This document shows positions 43,101-51,793 of a stretch of DNA of 64,000 nucleotides, one piece after another (position 1 is the first letter of the stretch; each line of letters starts with the position of its first letter). The notes under the pieces were generated by a model. That model was not told where the DNA came from. It saw only the letters and a program-made list of their open reading frames with translations, and searched no databases. The position numbers and the translations under genes were made by a program. The stretch is from Anthopleura xanthogrammica (Eukaryota > Cnidaria > Anthozoa > Actiniaria > Actiniidae), in NCBI GenBank assembly GCA_964019055.1, contig OZ025217.1, positions 2,444,501 to 2,508,500 of the forward strand. The letters run 5' to 3'.

Positions 43101-46100
43101 TTTTACCGTACACTGAAACAACCTCTGGGCTGATCTATGTCAGGGCACGGCGGAATCATAGATTGAAATCAACCCTGATACAACCTCTGGGCTGATCTAA
43201 AAGCACGGCGGAATCATAGATCGAGCCCTGAAGCAACTTCTGGGGTGATCTATCGCATTGTTTGCATTAATAAAATGGGAAACACTCATTCCTTTCTTCA
43301 TTTTTTGGTGTCATCTTTCTCCAGGAGGCACCGATTGGTTGTGAAAATGGAATATGCTTTCAAGCGTCTTTTGAGAGACCCAAACAGAAGATTTTTGGTT
43401 TATTCACTTCTAAACAATCTTCTAGAAAATTAGGTAAAAACTGTGTTTGAAATGTTAGTTGATACAAATCGACGCATAGCTGGTCGTTTATAGCCATTTT
43501 CAAAAGGGTTTTCTGGTGAATACTGAAAACTGCTTAGTCAATAAATTGATAATGATAACATTTATTATTTATGTTGCGCATTTTATGTAAAATACTCAAT
43601 TGCGACTTAAATAATTTTTTGTATGACTGAAAAACTTACGGGCACGGACCGCGTCTAGCTTGCCGTGACCGTGTCTGTGCCATGTATGAAAATACTAGAC
43701 ATTTCGTGCCGTGTCCACGTCTCGCCGTAACCGTACCGTGCGTACGTCGTGAACTTTTACACTAATAAGAAATTTGCTCTAGAGAAAAGTTTTCGGAAGC
43801 AAAGACGAAAAGTTGTCTAACTTTCAAAATATTGCAGAGAAAAGTTAAAACATTCTGCAAAGTTTTTGTTGCGAACCAATGTTAAAGTTTTGTTGCGCGA
43901 TCTGATACACAATGTAATTTTATCCCGTACTGGCAATAAAATCCAAAACTGCGTTGCAAGCAGAAGTCCATGGACTTCTGGTTGCAAGCCACCGAAAATG
44001 TACTGCTACTGCAACTAATATATGTTTATTTTTCCTTCTAAGTGCTCGGATACAATGCAGTCATCACCATTCCAAAAGGCTCAACAAATATCAACATAAC
44101 AGAAATGCAACAAAGCAAAAACTATTTAGGTAAGAATAGCTTTATAAATATAGAAGGGAATTCTAACTGAAATGAATGGGAGAAAAAGGATGCATAAATG
44201 GGAAAAACTTGGATATTTGGGATGTTTGGTTACTGGGCTGGGTAAACGCACTCATCTGCTCTCTCGACCCCCGTAATTGCATTTCGTCAAGCATGCGCAG
44301 CAGGAATGACAAGGCTCTGGGGTCGAGATTGACTCATCTGTTGCTCAAAGTCTCTTTTCTGTTTGATTTCCTTAGCACTTAAAGCTCATAATTCCAATAA
44401 GTACTTCCTGAATGGTGATTGGGTGATAGACCTACCAAGAGGCTACAAGATAGCTGACACAAAAGTTTATTACAAACGACCCAAGCGAAACCAGAAGTTT
44501 AATGAAGCTATCGTCTCTGATGGACCAACACGAGAAGCTCTGGATCTCATGGTAAGAAATATTCATATGTGGTACTTCTAAGGAAGCCATTTTGATAGAA
44601 AACGCGCGCGTTTGCTGTGTGCCGGCATAAAGCACGCGGGAGTTGGCTGAACACGAGAGAAATGTTAGAAGTAGCACGACGCATAGCGGAGTGCTTCTCA
44701 ACACCCATATCATTGACATGCACTCCCCTTTGAGATTCTATAAACTCCTTCAAGTCGTCCACAACTCTCCCTCTCCCTATCTAAAATGTCCCCAGAATAC
44801 CATTCAGACCATCCTCTCCCCATCCTTGTATAAATATATCATTTCTTTACTTTTCCTTGCAGATAATATACCAAGGAGACGAACCAAATATCATGTATTC
44901 ATACTACCTTCCTGGGGAGTTCCCCAGAGATCGGTCGCGGCTCCCCCAACCCGCACAACCTAATGCATTCAGACGACGACTTCAAGGCGCCGCTCGAGAA
45001 TCTCGTGGAGGAATTGCGCCACTTCCTCGTCGTCGTCAGCGGGTTCAATATGAATGGAAGCTAGCAGGGTTTACTCGGTGCTCGAAGTCTTGTGCTGGTG
45101 GTGAGTAATGGCGATTAATACTTTCACGAAAGTCTGAAGGTTTTATTTGTGTCTGTGATGTTGCCTGGGACAGCTGGAGCTGAGGTGGCAGATTGAATGG
45201 ATATAGAATTCGAAGTTGCGCGCTAAGTGTTAAGTGTTTTGTGGTCCTCTTTCGCGGTTACACTACCAAACCAATCAAGACGTTTTTACCTTGTGATGAG
45301 GATCTCTTGTTTTTCAGTGTGTTATCAACAATGTCTTTTATTTTGTACACTCCAGTATTGACACAGTTATCGTAGATTAATAAATTTAATTTAATTCTTA
45401 TTAATCTACGATAACTGTTTCATTAGAAACACCGACGCAGTCCACGCTAGTGTTCACTAGCCATCATCCAGTATTGACAGATTACTCAGTGTGATGGTAT
45501 TTTGGTTTATCTCAACAGGATCACAGACATCCATTTTTCACTGCGTGCGAACAGCTTCCAATTCAAGGACACAGGAATCATTTTGTAATCGTGCTTCAAA
45601 ACCAATACCACGACAGAAAGTCTGTAGCCTACAACCCTGTCCATCAAGGTAGGATTATTCATTGCGCAAAGAAAGCTTTATAATCTTGTACTCTTAACTT
45701 GGGAGTGTAGCGCTGCACTCGTCATTTGTATGATGTTAGAGTGTCTTCAGTGGGGAAATAAATCAAACGACCTGATCCTAGCACTAGCTCTCTCTACCTT
45801 CATGTAACTAGTTAACATAAGACCCTAGTACATGGGGGGGGGGGGGGCCTTGTCACTTGAAGGTAGAAGAATGTTAATGAATGTGTTGTCGAGAAGTCGA
45901 GGGCGACGGACAAAAGTGCGATCAAATCTGCATTAAACTAGCTTACGTTGCGTTGCGCGTTGCGTTGCGCTTGGGCATTTCATTACCTAAATATGCGTTC
46001 TTATAATACATATATGCCACTCGCGTAGATAATTCGTATTTATCTTTACTGACCTCGATCCTTCTTCTGTCTTCCTTCCCAGGTGGGTTCCAGGCGACTG

Positions 46101-48640
46101 GATAAAATGTTCCAAAACATGCGGCGAAGGAATAGAAATACGGAATCTTCGCTGTAAACAAATCGTTGACGAGAACGGAGTCCAGAAAGATAGAATGTTA
46201 CCCATCAGGAGCTGTCCACAGTGGTCAAGACCACAGGTTACCAGGCCCTGCAAGAAAGCGCCTTGTCCTCCACCTAGCCGGTGGAACCCAGGGGATTGGG
46301 GCAAGGTCAGTATAAGTGAGAGTGATATCCGCTCGAGTCCAGATCTGCAGATTTGGTGTCTTGTTTAACAAAGTAAAACAACCGCATTGTGATTCGAATT
46401 AGAATTTTGCGCAAACCTCAATGACCTTTTAGCGCTTGATCTCAGCCTCACCCCAGTTCCCCTCAGCTTGCATACATATGTGCAAATGGAGGTGCAAATG
46501 GAAGGAAGGTCTTTGTGTTTAACAAAGTTATGATTCTCAATATTTTCTCTTTAGTGTTCAGTGACCTGCGGAAGTGGTGTTCAGACGAGAGCGATCAACT
46601 GTGTCAGTATGAGAACAAATGCGACAATCAATTCAAGAGTGTGCGTCGGATCTAAAGCACCCAAGCCTGCTGCAGCGCGCAGATGCTACCAAGGGTCGTG
46701 TAAAACATACTGGTTCACCTCGTCAACATGGTCTAAGGTGAGGAATCTAACCAGGCTTTATAAATGTATTGAACAATTTTGATATCAATAAGTAGTAACT
46801 GTGAGATGCCCCCTGATGTTAACAATTCTGTCCTTTCTCCCACCTCTCCCTCCCTTTCTCTAGTAGTATTGCCTTTACTGATATTTGAAATACCCATCCT
46901 TCCATTAGTAATGCCCCTTCCCTCCATTAGTAATACCCCTCCTTCCTATAGCGGTGCCATTTCCTCCTTTTGACCTGCCGCACCTAAAGTAACGTGACTC
47001 AAAATTGTACTCATCTTCTGCTCCAATAAGATAATCCTTTTATTGGAACGAGAGGTATTTTGGATAAAACGAGTTATTCTTTATTCTTTCTTGGTGTAGT
47101 GTTCTGTTGAATGTGGTCAAGGGAAACAACATCGGCTAGTATTCTGTGGACGAGGTGGCGGCGAGGCGCTCCCTACAAAACATTGCAAACGTGGAAAACC
47201 AAGCGAGAAAAGACCATGTAATCGACCTCAATGCCAAGCAACTTGGGTAACGTCAAACTGGTCCCAGGTAAAGCATGTCAATAGACCCTTTCGGCTTGGG
47301 TCTAATGTTTTCCCATTTCAAACCATGTCTCTCTCCCTCTCTTTTTTGCTCCTTCAGTTTTTATTGTCACGCAAACGGAAACGTAAATTAACGTAAGTTC
47401 TTTTTCATTGGACAAGTCTCTTCTGACGCTGGCTTGATTTATGCTTGACATTCCCTTTCCATTCAGCCTCAGTCAAGTTGTGGGAGTTTTATGTATCAGG
47501 ATTGCACTCGTGTCCCAAACCTTTCGAAAATAGAGCTCTCAAAATTAGACTTTCGAACCGGTGTCATTCACATATATTGTCTGTCTTTGATTAGTGTTCT
47601 GTTGAGTGTGGAAACGGCGTCCAGACCCGAACAGTGTTTTGTGCTGGTAAGGTTGGAGGTATGTTCCAAGAGTATCCCGTCGATGCTTGTCCTCGTTCCA
47701 AAAAGCCAAAGACCGAAAGACCTTGCGGAAATGAAAACTGCCCGCCACAGTGGTTCACTTCCGGGTGGAAAGAGGTGAGCACTAGAATACTGTACATTAA
47801 GTCGCAGATGCATAGTGAAGCATCGCGCGCAATATTGCAGGCAATGTTGCTGAAGTAGGATCGTTTTCTACTTTACCAGCATTGCGTGCAGCAAATTGCG
47901 TCGTGTGACATGGCTCGCAACATCGATTGCCTGCAACATTGCGGGAAATGCTGCACCGTGTGTCCGTAGCTTTAGTCTTTCATCTTGGTCAATTGATTTG
48001 TGATTCCTCGTCATTTTAATGGACATCAAACAAGCTTTTATCTTGAGCGCAAAGGTTCTCCGTCTCTGCTGGGTTGTTTAAGAGTGTGTTCACACTTGGT
48101 TCCTGTGCAAGGTGCATCTTGGAGTGTACAATTCTTGCTGGACACCAATGTTAACAAAGTTAATTTTAAAGTACCCACATCAAAATTCAGGGACGGTTAT
48201 TGTGTCCAAGTTGGGACCTTATACTCCAGCACCACTATAAGAGTGAACGCGTACTTAGGGACCCAGCATTGCGGAGGCAAGGATAAAGAGCTATAAAAAA
48301 GTAGACAGGAATGTTCAAGGTTTAAACTCGAAAACCCATTCTAATATATTTGAAATTTGAATTCCAGTGTTCCCGTACGTGTGGAGGAGGAACCCAAACG
48401 AGAGAGGTCATGTGTATGAACCATAAAGGTCAAAAGGTCGGAGGATGCGAGAACAACTCACGACCAGCATACCTGGAAAGATGCAACACCTCCTCATGTC
48501 CAGGAACGAAAGTAAGAAGACACAAGAGACCGAACTGTAAAGACAGATCACCATCTATCTGCGTAATCGTGATCCGCGCACGTTTCTGTAAATATAAACA
48601 CTATGCGAATATGTGCTGTGAGAGCTGTTCAAATTCATGA
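28156..48640 (+). CDS. ADAMTS-like secreted matrix protein: TSR, Cys-rich, spacer, six TSRs, PLAC (767 aa, 15 exons)
   Basis: Exons with GT/AG borders and continuous phase: 28156-28218, 35318-35430, 36380-36479, 42384-42507, 42802-42938, 43325-43433, 44043-44129, 44376-44551, 44863-45100, 45519-45648, 46083-46305, 46555-46737, 47100-47267, 47595-47774, 48368-48640. They join to 767 codons plus TGA. Exon 1 is a 21-aa signal peptide. TSR1 (aa 29-94) has W-Q-W-S-D-W and CSRTCGGG. A Cys-rich part (95-200) is followed by an ADAMTS spacer (about 216-322, motifs [38 protein letters not shown]). An Arg-rich linker (R-x-x-R sites near 350) leads to six TSRs (CSKSC, CSKTC, CSVTC, CSVEC, CSVEC, CSRTC) and a six-Cys PLAC domain (aa 734-764). 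No metalloprotease or disintegrin domain is present, so this is an ADAMTSL rather than an ADAMTS. The layout resembles ADAMTSL4/THSD4; no Kunitz domains argue against papilin. Known relatives act in extracellular matrix and fibrillin microfibrils. The DxCGVCGG motif usual before the spacer is missing. Confidence 0.92.
28219..34270 (+). other. ADAMTSL intron 1 (part), no other gene seen
   Basis: Intron 1 spans 28219-35317 (7.1 kb). It holds the possible - strand fragment at 28.4-28.7 kb, a duplicated segment at 32606-32800 (AAATACAGCACGAT core, two copies) and a C17-18 run near 33640-33656. The frame at 30489-30758 has two C-x-x-C pairs but no recognisable fold. Confidence 0.5.
28408..28699 (-). 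pseudogene. Possible degenerate coding fragment (two overlapping frames)
   Basis: On the - strand one frame (28699-28493) reads protein-like sequence ([38 protein letters not shown]). The adjacent frame continues ([20 protein letters not shown]) to 28408. Together they look like one frame broken by a shift near 28500. No family recognised and no splice context seen. Chance is a fair alternative. Confidence 0.22.
34278..34475. mobile_element. MITE (198 bp) with ~60-bp terminal inverted repeats
   Basis: Left arm AATAGACCTCTTTATCTCGG...GACCACGTGTCATTCCCT is matched by the inverted right arm AGGGAATGACACGTGGTC...AATAGGTCTATT. A diverged single arm occurs at 47281-47330 in another intron of the same gene. 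Confidence 0.75.
35737..35911. mobile_element. Hairpin element in ADAMTSL intron 2
   Basis: Arms about 75 bp: AGTCAGTTCAAAGTTCAGGA...TCACCTTCTTTGTTTA against its inverted copy ending AAACTTTGAACTGGCTTAT, with a short AT spacer near 35815. Confidence 0.7.
35918..36025. mobile_element. Hairpin element with TATCGGCTGATAG arms
   Basis: CAATTAGAAGAC...GATTTCTATCGGCTGATAGT and its inverted copy surround GGGGCTCCGGCCCC. The CTATCGGCTGATAG motif recurs at 36142, linking it to the next element. Confidence 0.65.
36119..36188. mobile_element. Short hairpin element
   Basis: TCCTGC...ACTATCTATCGGCTGATAGATAGT...GCAGGA, a centre palindrome with outer 6-bp arms. Confidence 0.5.
36480..39529 (+). other. ADAMTSL intron 3 (part), no coding exon seen
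   Basis: GATGAT-rich stretch near 36728-36880; a GGCC hairpin with a hammerhead-like core at 37211-37240; direct repeats of GCTTGAGAACTTTAG(A/G)CTCTCC at 38797 and 38883. Confidence 0.45.
37211..37240 (+). ncRNA. Degenerate hammerhead-ribozyme-like motif
   Basis: CCCTGAAGATGGCCGCTTAG followed by GCCGAAAG: CUGANGA core, helix II GGCC/GGCC and GAAA in order. One unpaired U precedes helix II and closing helices I and III are weak, so activity is doubtful. Such cores are known in Penelope-like elements and retrozymes. Confidence 0.25.
39557..39865 (+). CDS. Signal-peptide exon inside the ADAMTSL gene; candidate alternative first exon
   Basis: This single exon (103 codons) starts ATG in a good context (AACATGG) and ends in a phase-0 donor, ACG|GTTAGT. 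It encodes a clear signal peptide ([19 protein letters not shown], then PSDCFS) and a charged, probably helical stretch rich in Glu, Lys, Leu and Arg (about aa 28-75), then a Pro/Thr-rich end with one Cys (KCPGST). It lies in the intron between the exons ending at 36479 and starting at 42384. That intron is also phase 0, so this exon could splice in frame to 42384 and give a secreted isoform without TSR1. I see no other downstream acceptor exon. Alternatives: first exon of a nested gene or a decayed gene. An in-frame ATG also occurs at 39530. No family recognised. Confidence 0.5.
41520..41915. repeat. ~20-bp tandem repeat (AAATGGCTTCCATNACYCC)
   Basis: About 14 imperfect units in ADAMTSL intron 3, each with AAATGG(C/T)TTCC followed by AT(G/T)A. 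Confidence 0.85.
42575..42760. repeat. Purine-rich (GGAAA/GAAAG) tract
   Basis: Nearly all-purine stretch in the short intron between exons 42384-42507 and 42802-42938. The - strand frame across it is a compositional artefact. Confidence 0.7.
43106..43255 (-). mobile_element. SINE tail-repeat array (about three units), head missing
   Basis: Three imperfect copies of AACCTCTGGGCTGATCTA-type units, matching the tail of the 18.1-kb SINE. It lies in an ADAMTSL intron just upstream of the exon starting at 43325. Confidence 0.55.
45363..45475. mobile_element. Hairpin element related to the one at 14 kb
   Basis: Perfect 21-bp inverted repeat (45363-45383 with 45398-45418, ACAGTTATCGTAGATTAATA type), followed by the same TTTCATTAGAAACACCGACG right end as at 14138-14160. 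Confidence 0.65.
47825..47950. mobile_element. Hairpin element in the last ADAMTSL intron
   Basis: GCGCAATATTGCAGGCAATG and GATTGCCTGCAACATTGCGG are imperfect inverted arms around a centre with TTTACCAGCATTGCG. Confidence 0.5.
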
Positions 48641-48775
48641 TTATGCTGGAAGGGAAAAGTAAAATGGGACAGAAAAAAATCAAGAGAAATAGACGTGGAT
48701 ATCACAAACTAAGCAACGAGTTGCCCTCTGATGAAGACTCGAGTCTGGCAAGGAAGGACAGAAAGAATTTTTGTA

Positions 48776-48781
48776 AATAAA
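48776..48781 (+). terminator. Poly(A) signal of the ADAMTSL gene
   Basis: AATAAA lies about 136 nt after the TGA stop at 48640 and is followed by ATAATCTATAATAC. It is the first canonical signal in the 3' flank. Confidence 0.55.
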
Positions 48782-49019
48782 TAATCTATAATACTGAGAA
48801 AAATACGACATGGAACATAGGACGGTATTTTTTCTTTCGGGAAAAATGGAAACCGGCGCTGCAGAGCAGACTGCAGGTATATCGTCCTTCTACCTTAAAA
48901 AAGTCTTCACATTATCTAAATAACATTACGTATTACTAAATATCTGAAAGACTAATATTATTTTAAAGTTCGTGGGCTAAGTACCCTAGTAAGAAAAGTA
49001 ATTTTTATCAAACAAAGAC

Positions 49020-49290
49020 AAAGCGTACAGTGTACACGATTCGCGCAAGGTTGCGCGGATAATTGTGCACTGTTTCGATGGTACAGTCGTGCGCTTTCTA
49101 ATGGAAAACTTATTTGTAAAGTTTTTACGCTAAGTACTTAAAGTAAGTATGTAAAATAATTTTTATCAAATGGAACAGACGAAGCGCACATTATACACTA
49201 TTATTTTGCGCAAGGATGCGCGGATCCTTGTGCACTTTTTTTGATGGCGCAGTCATGCACTTTCTTAAAACTTATTTGCAAGGGTTAAGT
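49020..49290. repeat. Two diverged direct copies of a ~160-bp segment
   Basis: Both copies carry GCGCAAGG(T/A)TGCGCGGAT, TTGTGCACT and GTGCGCTTTCTAATGG or its variant. They lie downstream of the ADAMTSL poly(A) signal; no gene seen from 48785 to 50117. Confidence 0.65.
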
Positions 49291-50117
49291 CGGCGAGAGA
49301 GCAGTAAATTAAAAAATGAATGCATTACAAGAGATATTGGCAAGACCGTGCGTATCAGCTTTGCAATCACCCAAGCTTACTAATCGAAACAATTCTCTGG
49401 AAGTCTGATAGGCGCAGCAAGAACGCAAGGCTATACAATTTTGTAAATTGTATTGGCAATCATCGACTCTACTATTAAAATATATACTTGCAAAGTAAAA
49501 TTTGCAGAAGTGAATAGCTTGAGTGATTTGTGAAAAGTTGCGCAAATCTTGTTCAAACTGCCTTTGCAATAATTTCATTTGCCTTATGGTATGGAATTAT
49601 TGATAATGGCAAGTTTATTGGTAAGACTTAGGTAAGCATGATATATACAGGCAGCTTTGACTGCACTCAGTCCCTACTCATTCCCTACTCAATAATACTT
49701 CTGCAACACGAGCCTGTTCTAAACTTTTTAACAGGGATAGTATTTAATAATACTTTTTCATAGATACCTAATCCTCAAGCTGGGTTAATATGGCTTGAAA
49801 GAATATTTGTTGCATATAGTTTAGTTTATAAGATGGTTATAAAACTTTTTCGTTATAAATATTTTATTTTTTAAGATTATAAATGTTCAAAAATCTTTTA
49901 ATGAAGTAAATAAGAAAGCAAACTCTTCTTGGTTCATTATTTGCATAATGCCTAAGTGTTTCTCAATTAGCTTACTGATTCAAGTACTTTCAAGGGTTCC
50001 TTTTACAGACTCAGCCAGGAGGAATAGGACACAACATTCAAGGTAAAAATAATAAATTGTCTTTATTTTTACGAGGGTAGCACTTAAAAGTCAGTGGCTA
50101 ACAAACCTGTGGCCCTC

Positions 50118-50285
50118 AAATTGATCGAATTGGAATTTAGAAGTTGATTTTTGCAGAGGGAGGAAAACTGGAGAAAAAACCTCAAAGCACAACAGAGAAC
50201 CAACTAAAAACTCTACTCACATGACATTGTCTGGGAATCAAACCTGGGTTGCATTGGTGATAGAGTGGTTTTCATTAACCCATGA
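50118..50285 (-). mobile_element. SINE copy of the same family, - orientation
   Basis: On the - strand the head has CCAGGTTTGATTCCCAG (B-box-like) and the body reads to CTAAATTCCAATTCGATC. No tail array is present. Confidence 0.5.
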
Positions 50286-50933
50286 AACAAAGTGTACTTA
50301 TTAAAGTGTAATAATAATAAAAAAACAATAGAAAACAAAAGAATCAGAGTGAAGTAATGCGTAATACGCTAAAGTGTATTTCACGTGTTTATGAGAATCA
50401 CTCTAGGCAAGCGCTCCCACCAGCTCTACATTACCAGTGCTTCCAGGTCAATTCACTCCTCCCCTCCCCCTTTTTCTGGCCCTGAATCTGGAAAGGTTTT
50501 GTGCATCCATACAATAACATTTGTTCCAAGAATCATTCATTACTTACAAATATATTGATCTAATGAGAAGATTGTAAGGCTGTTTGGATCACCACACACA
50601 CACAAGGTATTGGCATCTCAATAGCACAAGTCATTAATATTGAAATGACAAACAGTTCATAACTGACCTCCCACGAAAGCAGATAAGCTGTTTATGGATG
50701 TTTTGGTTTGTCCTAATTAAGGCATCAATATAGTTGAGAATAGCTTGACCAATATCAGCCACATAAACATTCCCAATTGAACATCAATTATAACATTTCT
50801 CTGTGCTTGAAAATACCTTACAATGTCAGATGGCAGGTGAAATTTCTTTTATGTTGCCTGAGCTACTGGACTGAAGTTTTTTAACCACAATAACTGGATA
50901 TATTATTTTATCCCAATTTTAATTCATCTTTTA

Positions 50934-51171
50934 AGACCCAGTTCAGACGTTGAACTTTTGCCACGTCGAATCTAATTGCCTTTGAGGCCAGCGGCTGAGA
51001 AAACGCCGAGAACTACCATATAAGACATCAGCTCTTTTGCTTAGTGCCAGGGGACAATATGCATTAAGTTTGGTCTACATACTTATAGTAGTTTTAGGGA
51101 AAACATCGCTCGACCTCAAAGGCAATTAGATATTCCATGTGGCAAAAGTTAGACGTTTGAACTGGGCCGTC
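50934..51171. mobile_element. MITE with GACCCAGTTCAGACG termini (238 bp)
   Basis: Left arm GACCCAGTTCAGACGTTGAA...TCTAATTGCCTTTGAGG and inverted right arm CCTCAAAGGCAATTAGATAT...CGTTTGAACTGGGCC. Same terminal family as the element at 13026-13145. Confidence 0.7.
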
Positions 51172-51501
51172 ACAAATAACAATAGATTGGAACAAACCAC
51201 TTGAAAAACCAGATTAACTGCCCCATATATATTTATTTCATAGTATTTTGACAAAGTTAAAACATAAAAACCACTAAGCAGAGCAAAGTATTTTAATGTA
51301 ATAACAAAATTCTGTTCTTGAACAAGTTTATTTTAATTTTCAATAAATGTTTTAGGTCATTGATAAAATTTGAAGGTAATTAAATTATATTTTCTTGTTA
51401 AAATCAATAATTTACCACACAACTATATTTTACAGATATCCTAGTGCTTGTTTCATGAAATCCAAGTAGAAAATACATAATATTCCAGACATATTTCTAG
51501 A

Positions 51502-51507
51502 TTTATT
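51502..51507 (-). terminator. Poly(A) signal candidate of the UPF0729-like gene
   Basis: AATAAA on the - strand, about 290 nt past the TAG stop and about 165 nt past the SECIS-like hairpin, so the hairpin would lie inside the mature 3' UTR. Confidence 0.45.
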
Positions 51508-51671
51508 AATTTATAACCAATAAAAAATTGGATTACGGTGTTTCTCCGAAAAAGCATTTACAAGTGTATTCATTTATATAAAAATTCAATAAATAGGTGA
51601 ATGTAATTGAAGATAAAAATTCACTCCTAAATCTTCCACGTATGTACCACTGTCATCTCTATGGCTGCTCC

Positions 51672-51762
51672 ACAACCAGATTGATCTTGAACATCCAACT
51701 CTTGGCACTCGCAGTAAGCACAGGATTTCGCCAAAAGTCTTCATACTATCATATTTGATTGT
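51672..51762 (-). promoter_or_regulatory. SECIS-like hairpin in the 3' UTR of the UPF0729-like gene
   Basis: Read on the - strand. ATGA at 51744-51741 is followed by 12 nt and then AAA (51728-51726), the spacing of eukaryotic SECIS elements. The helix is GACUUUUGGC (51739-51730) with GCCAAGAGUU (51706-51697), ten continuous pairs including two G-U. The 3' arm runs into GGA (51696-51694), giving the GA needed for the tandem G-A pairs opposite AUGA, with one A/G mismatch at the base. A lower stem can form from ACAAUC (51762-51757) with GGUUGU (51677-51672). The apical loop (about 19 nt after AAA) could hold a 3-bp mini-stem. No folding program was run. Confidence 0.7.
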
Positions 51763-51793
51763 AACAGTCATCTGATGCAGCTGGGAAGATGTG

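Noticed and set aside
28156..48640. Calling the matrix gene papilin or a true ADAMTS protease
   Set aside because: There is no Kunitz domain and no HExxH metalloprotease or disintegrin segment in any exon; the order TSR-Cys-rich-spacer-TSRs-PLAC is that of ADAMTS-like proteins.
51635..51664. Second AUGA (AGAGAUGACAGUGG) in the same 3' UTR as a rival SECIS
   Set aside because: No AA at the right spacing and no matching 3' helix arm with GA.
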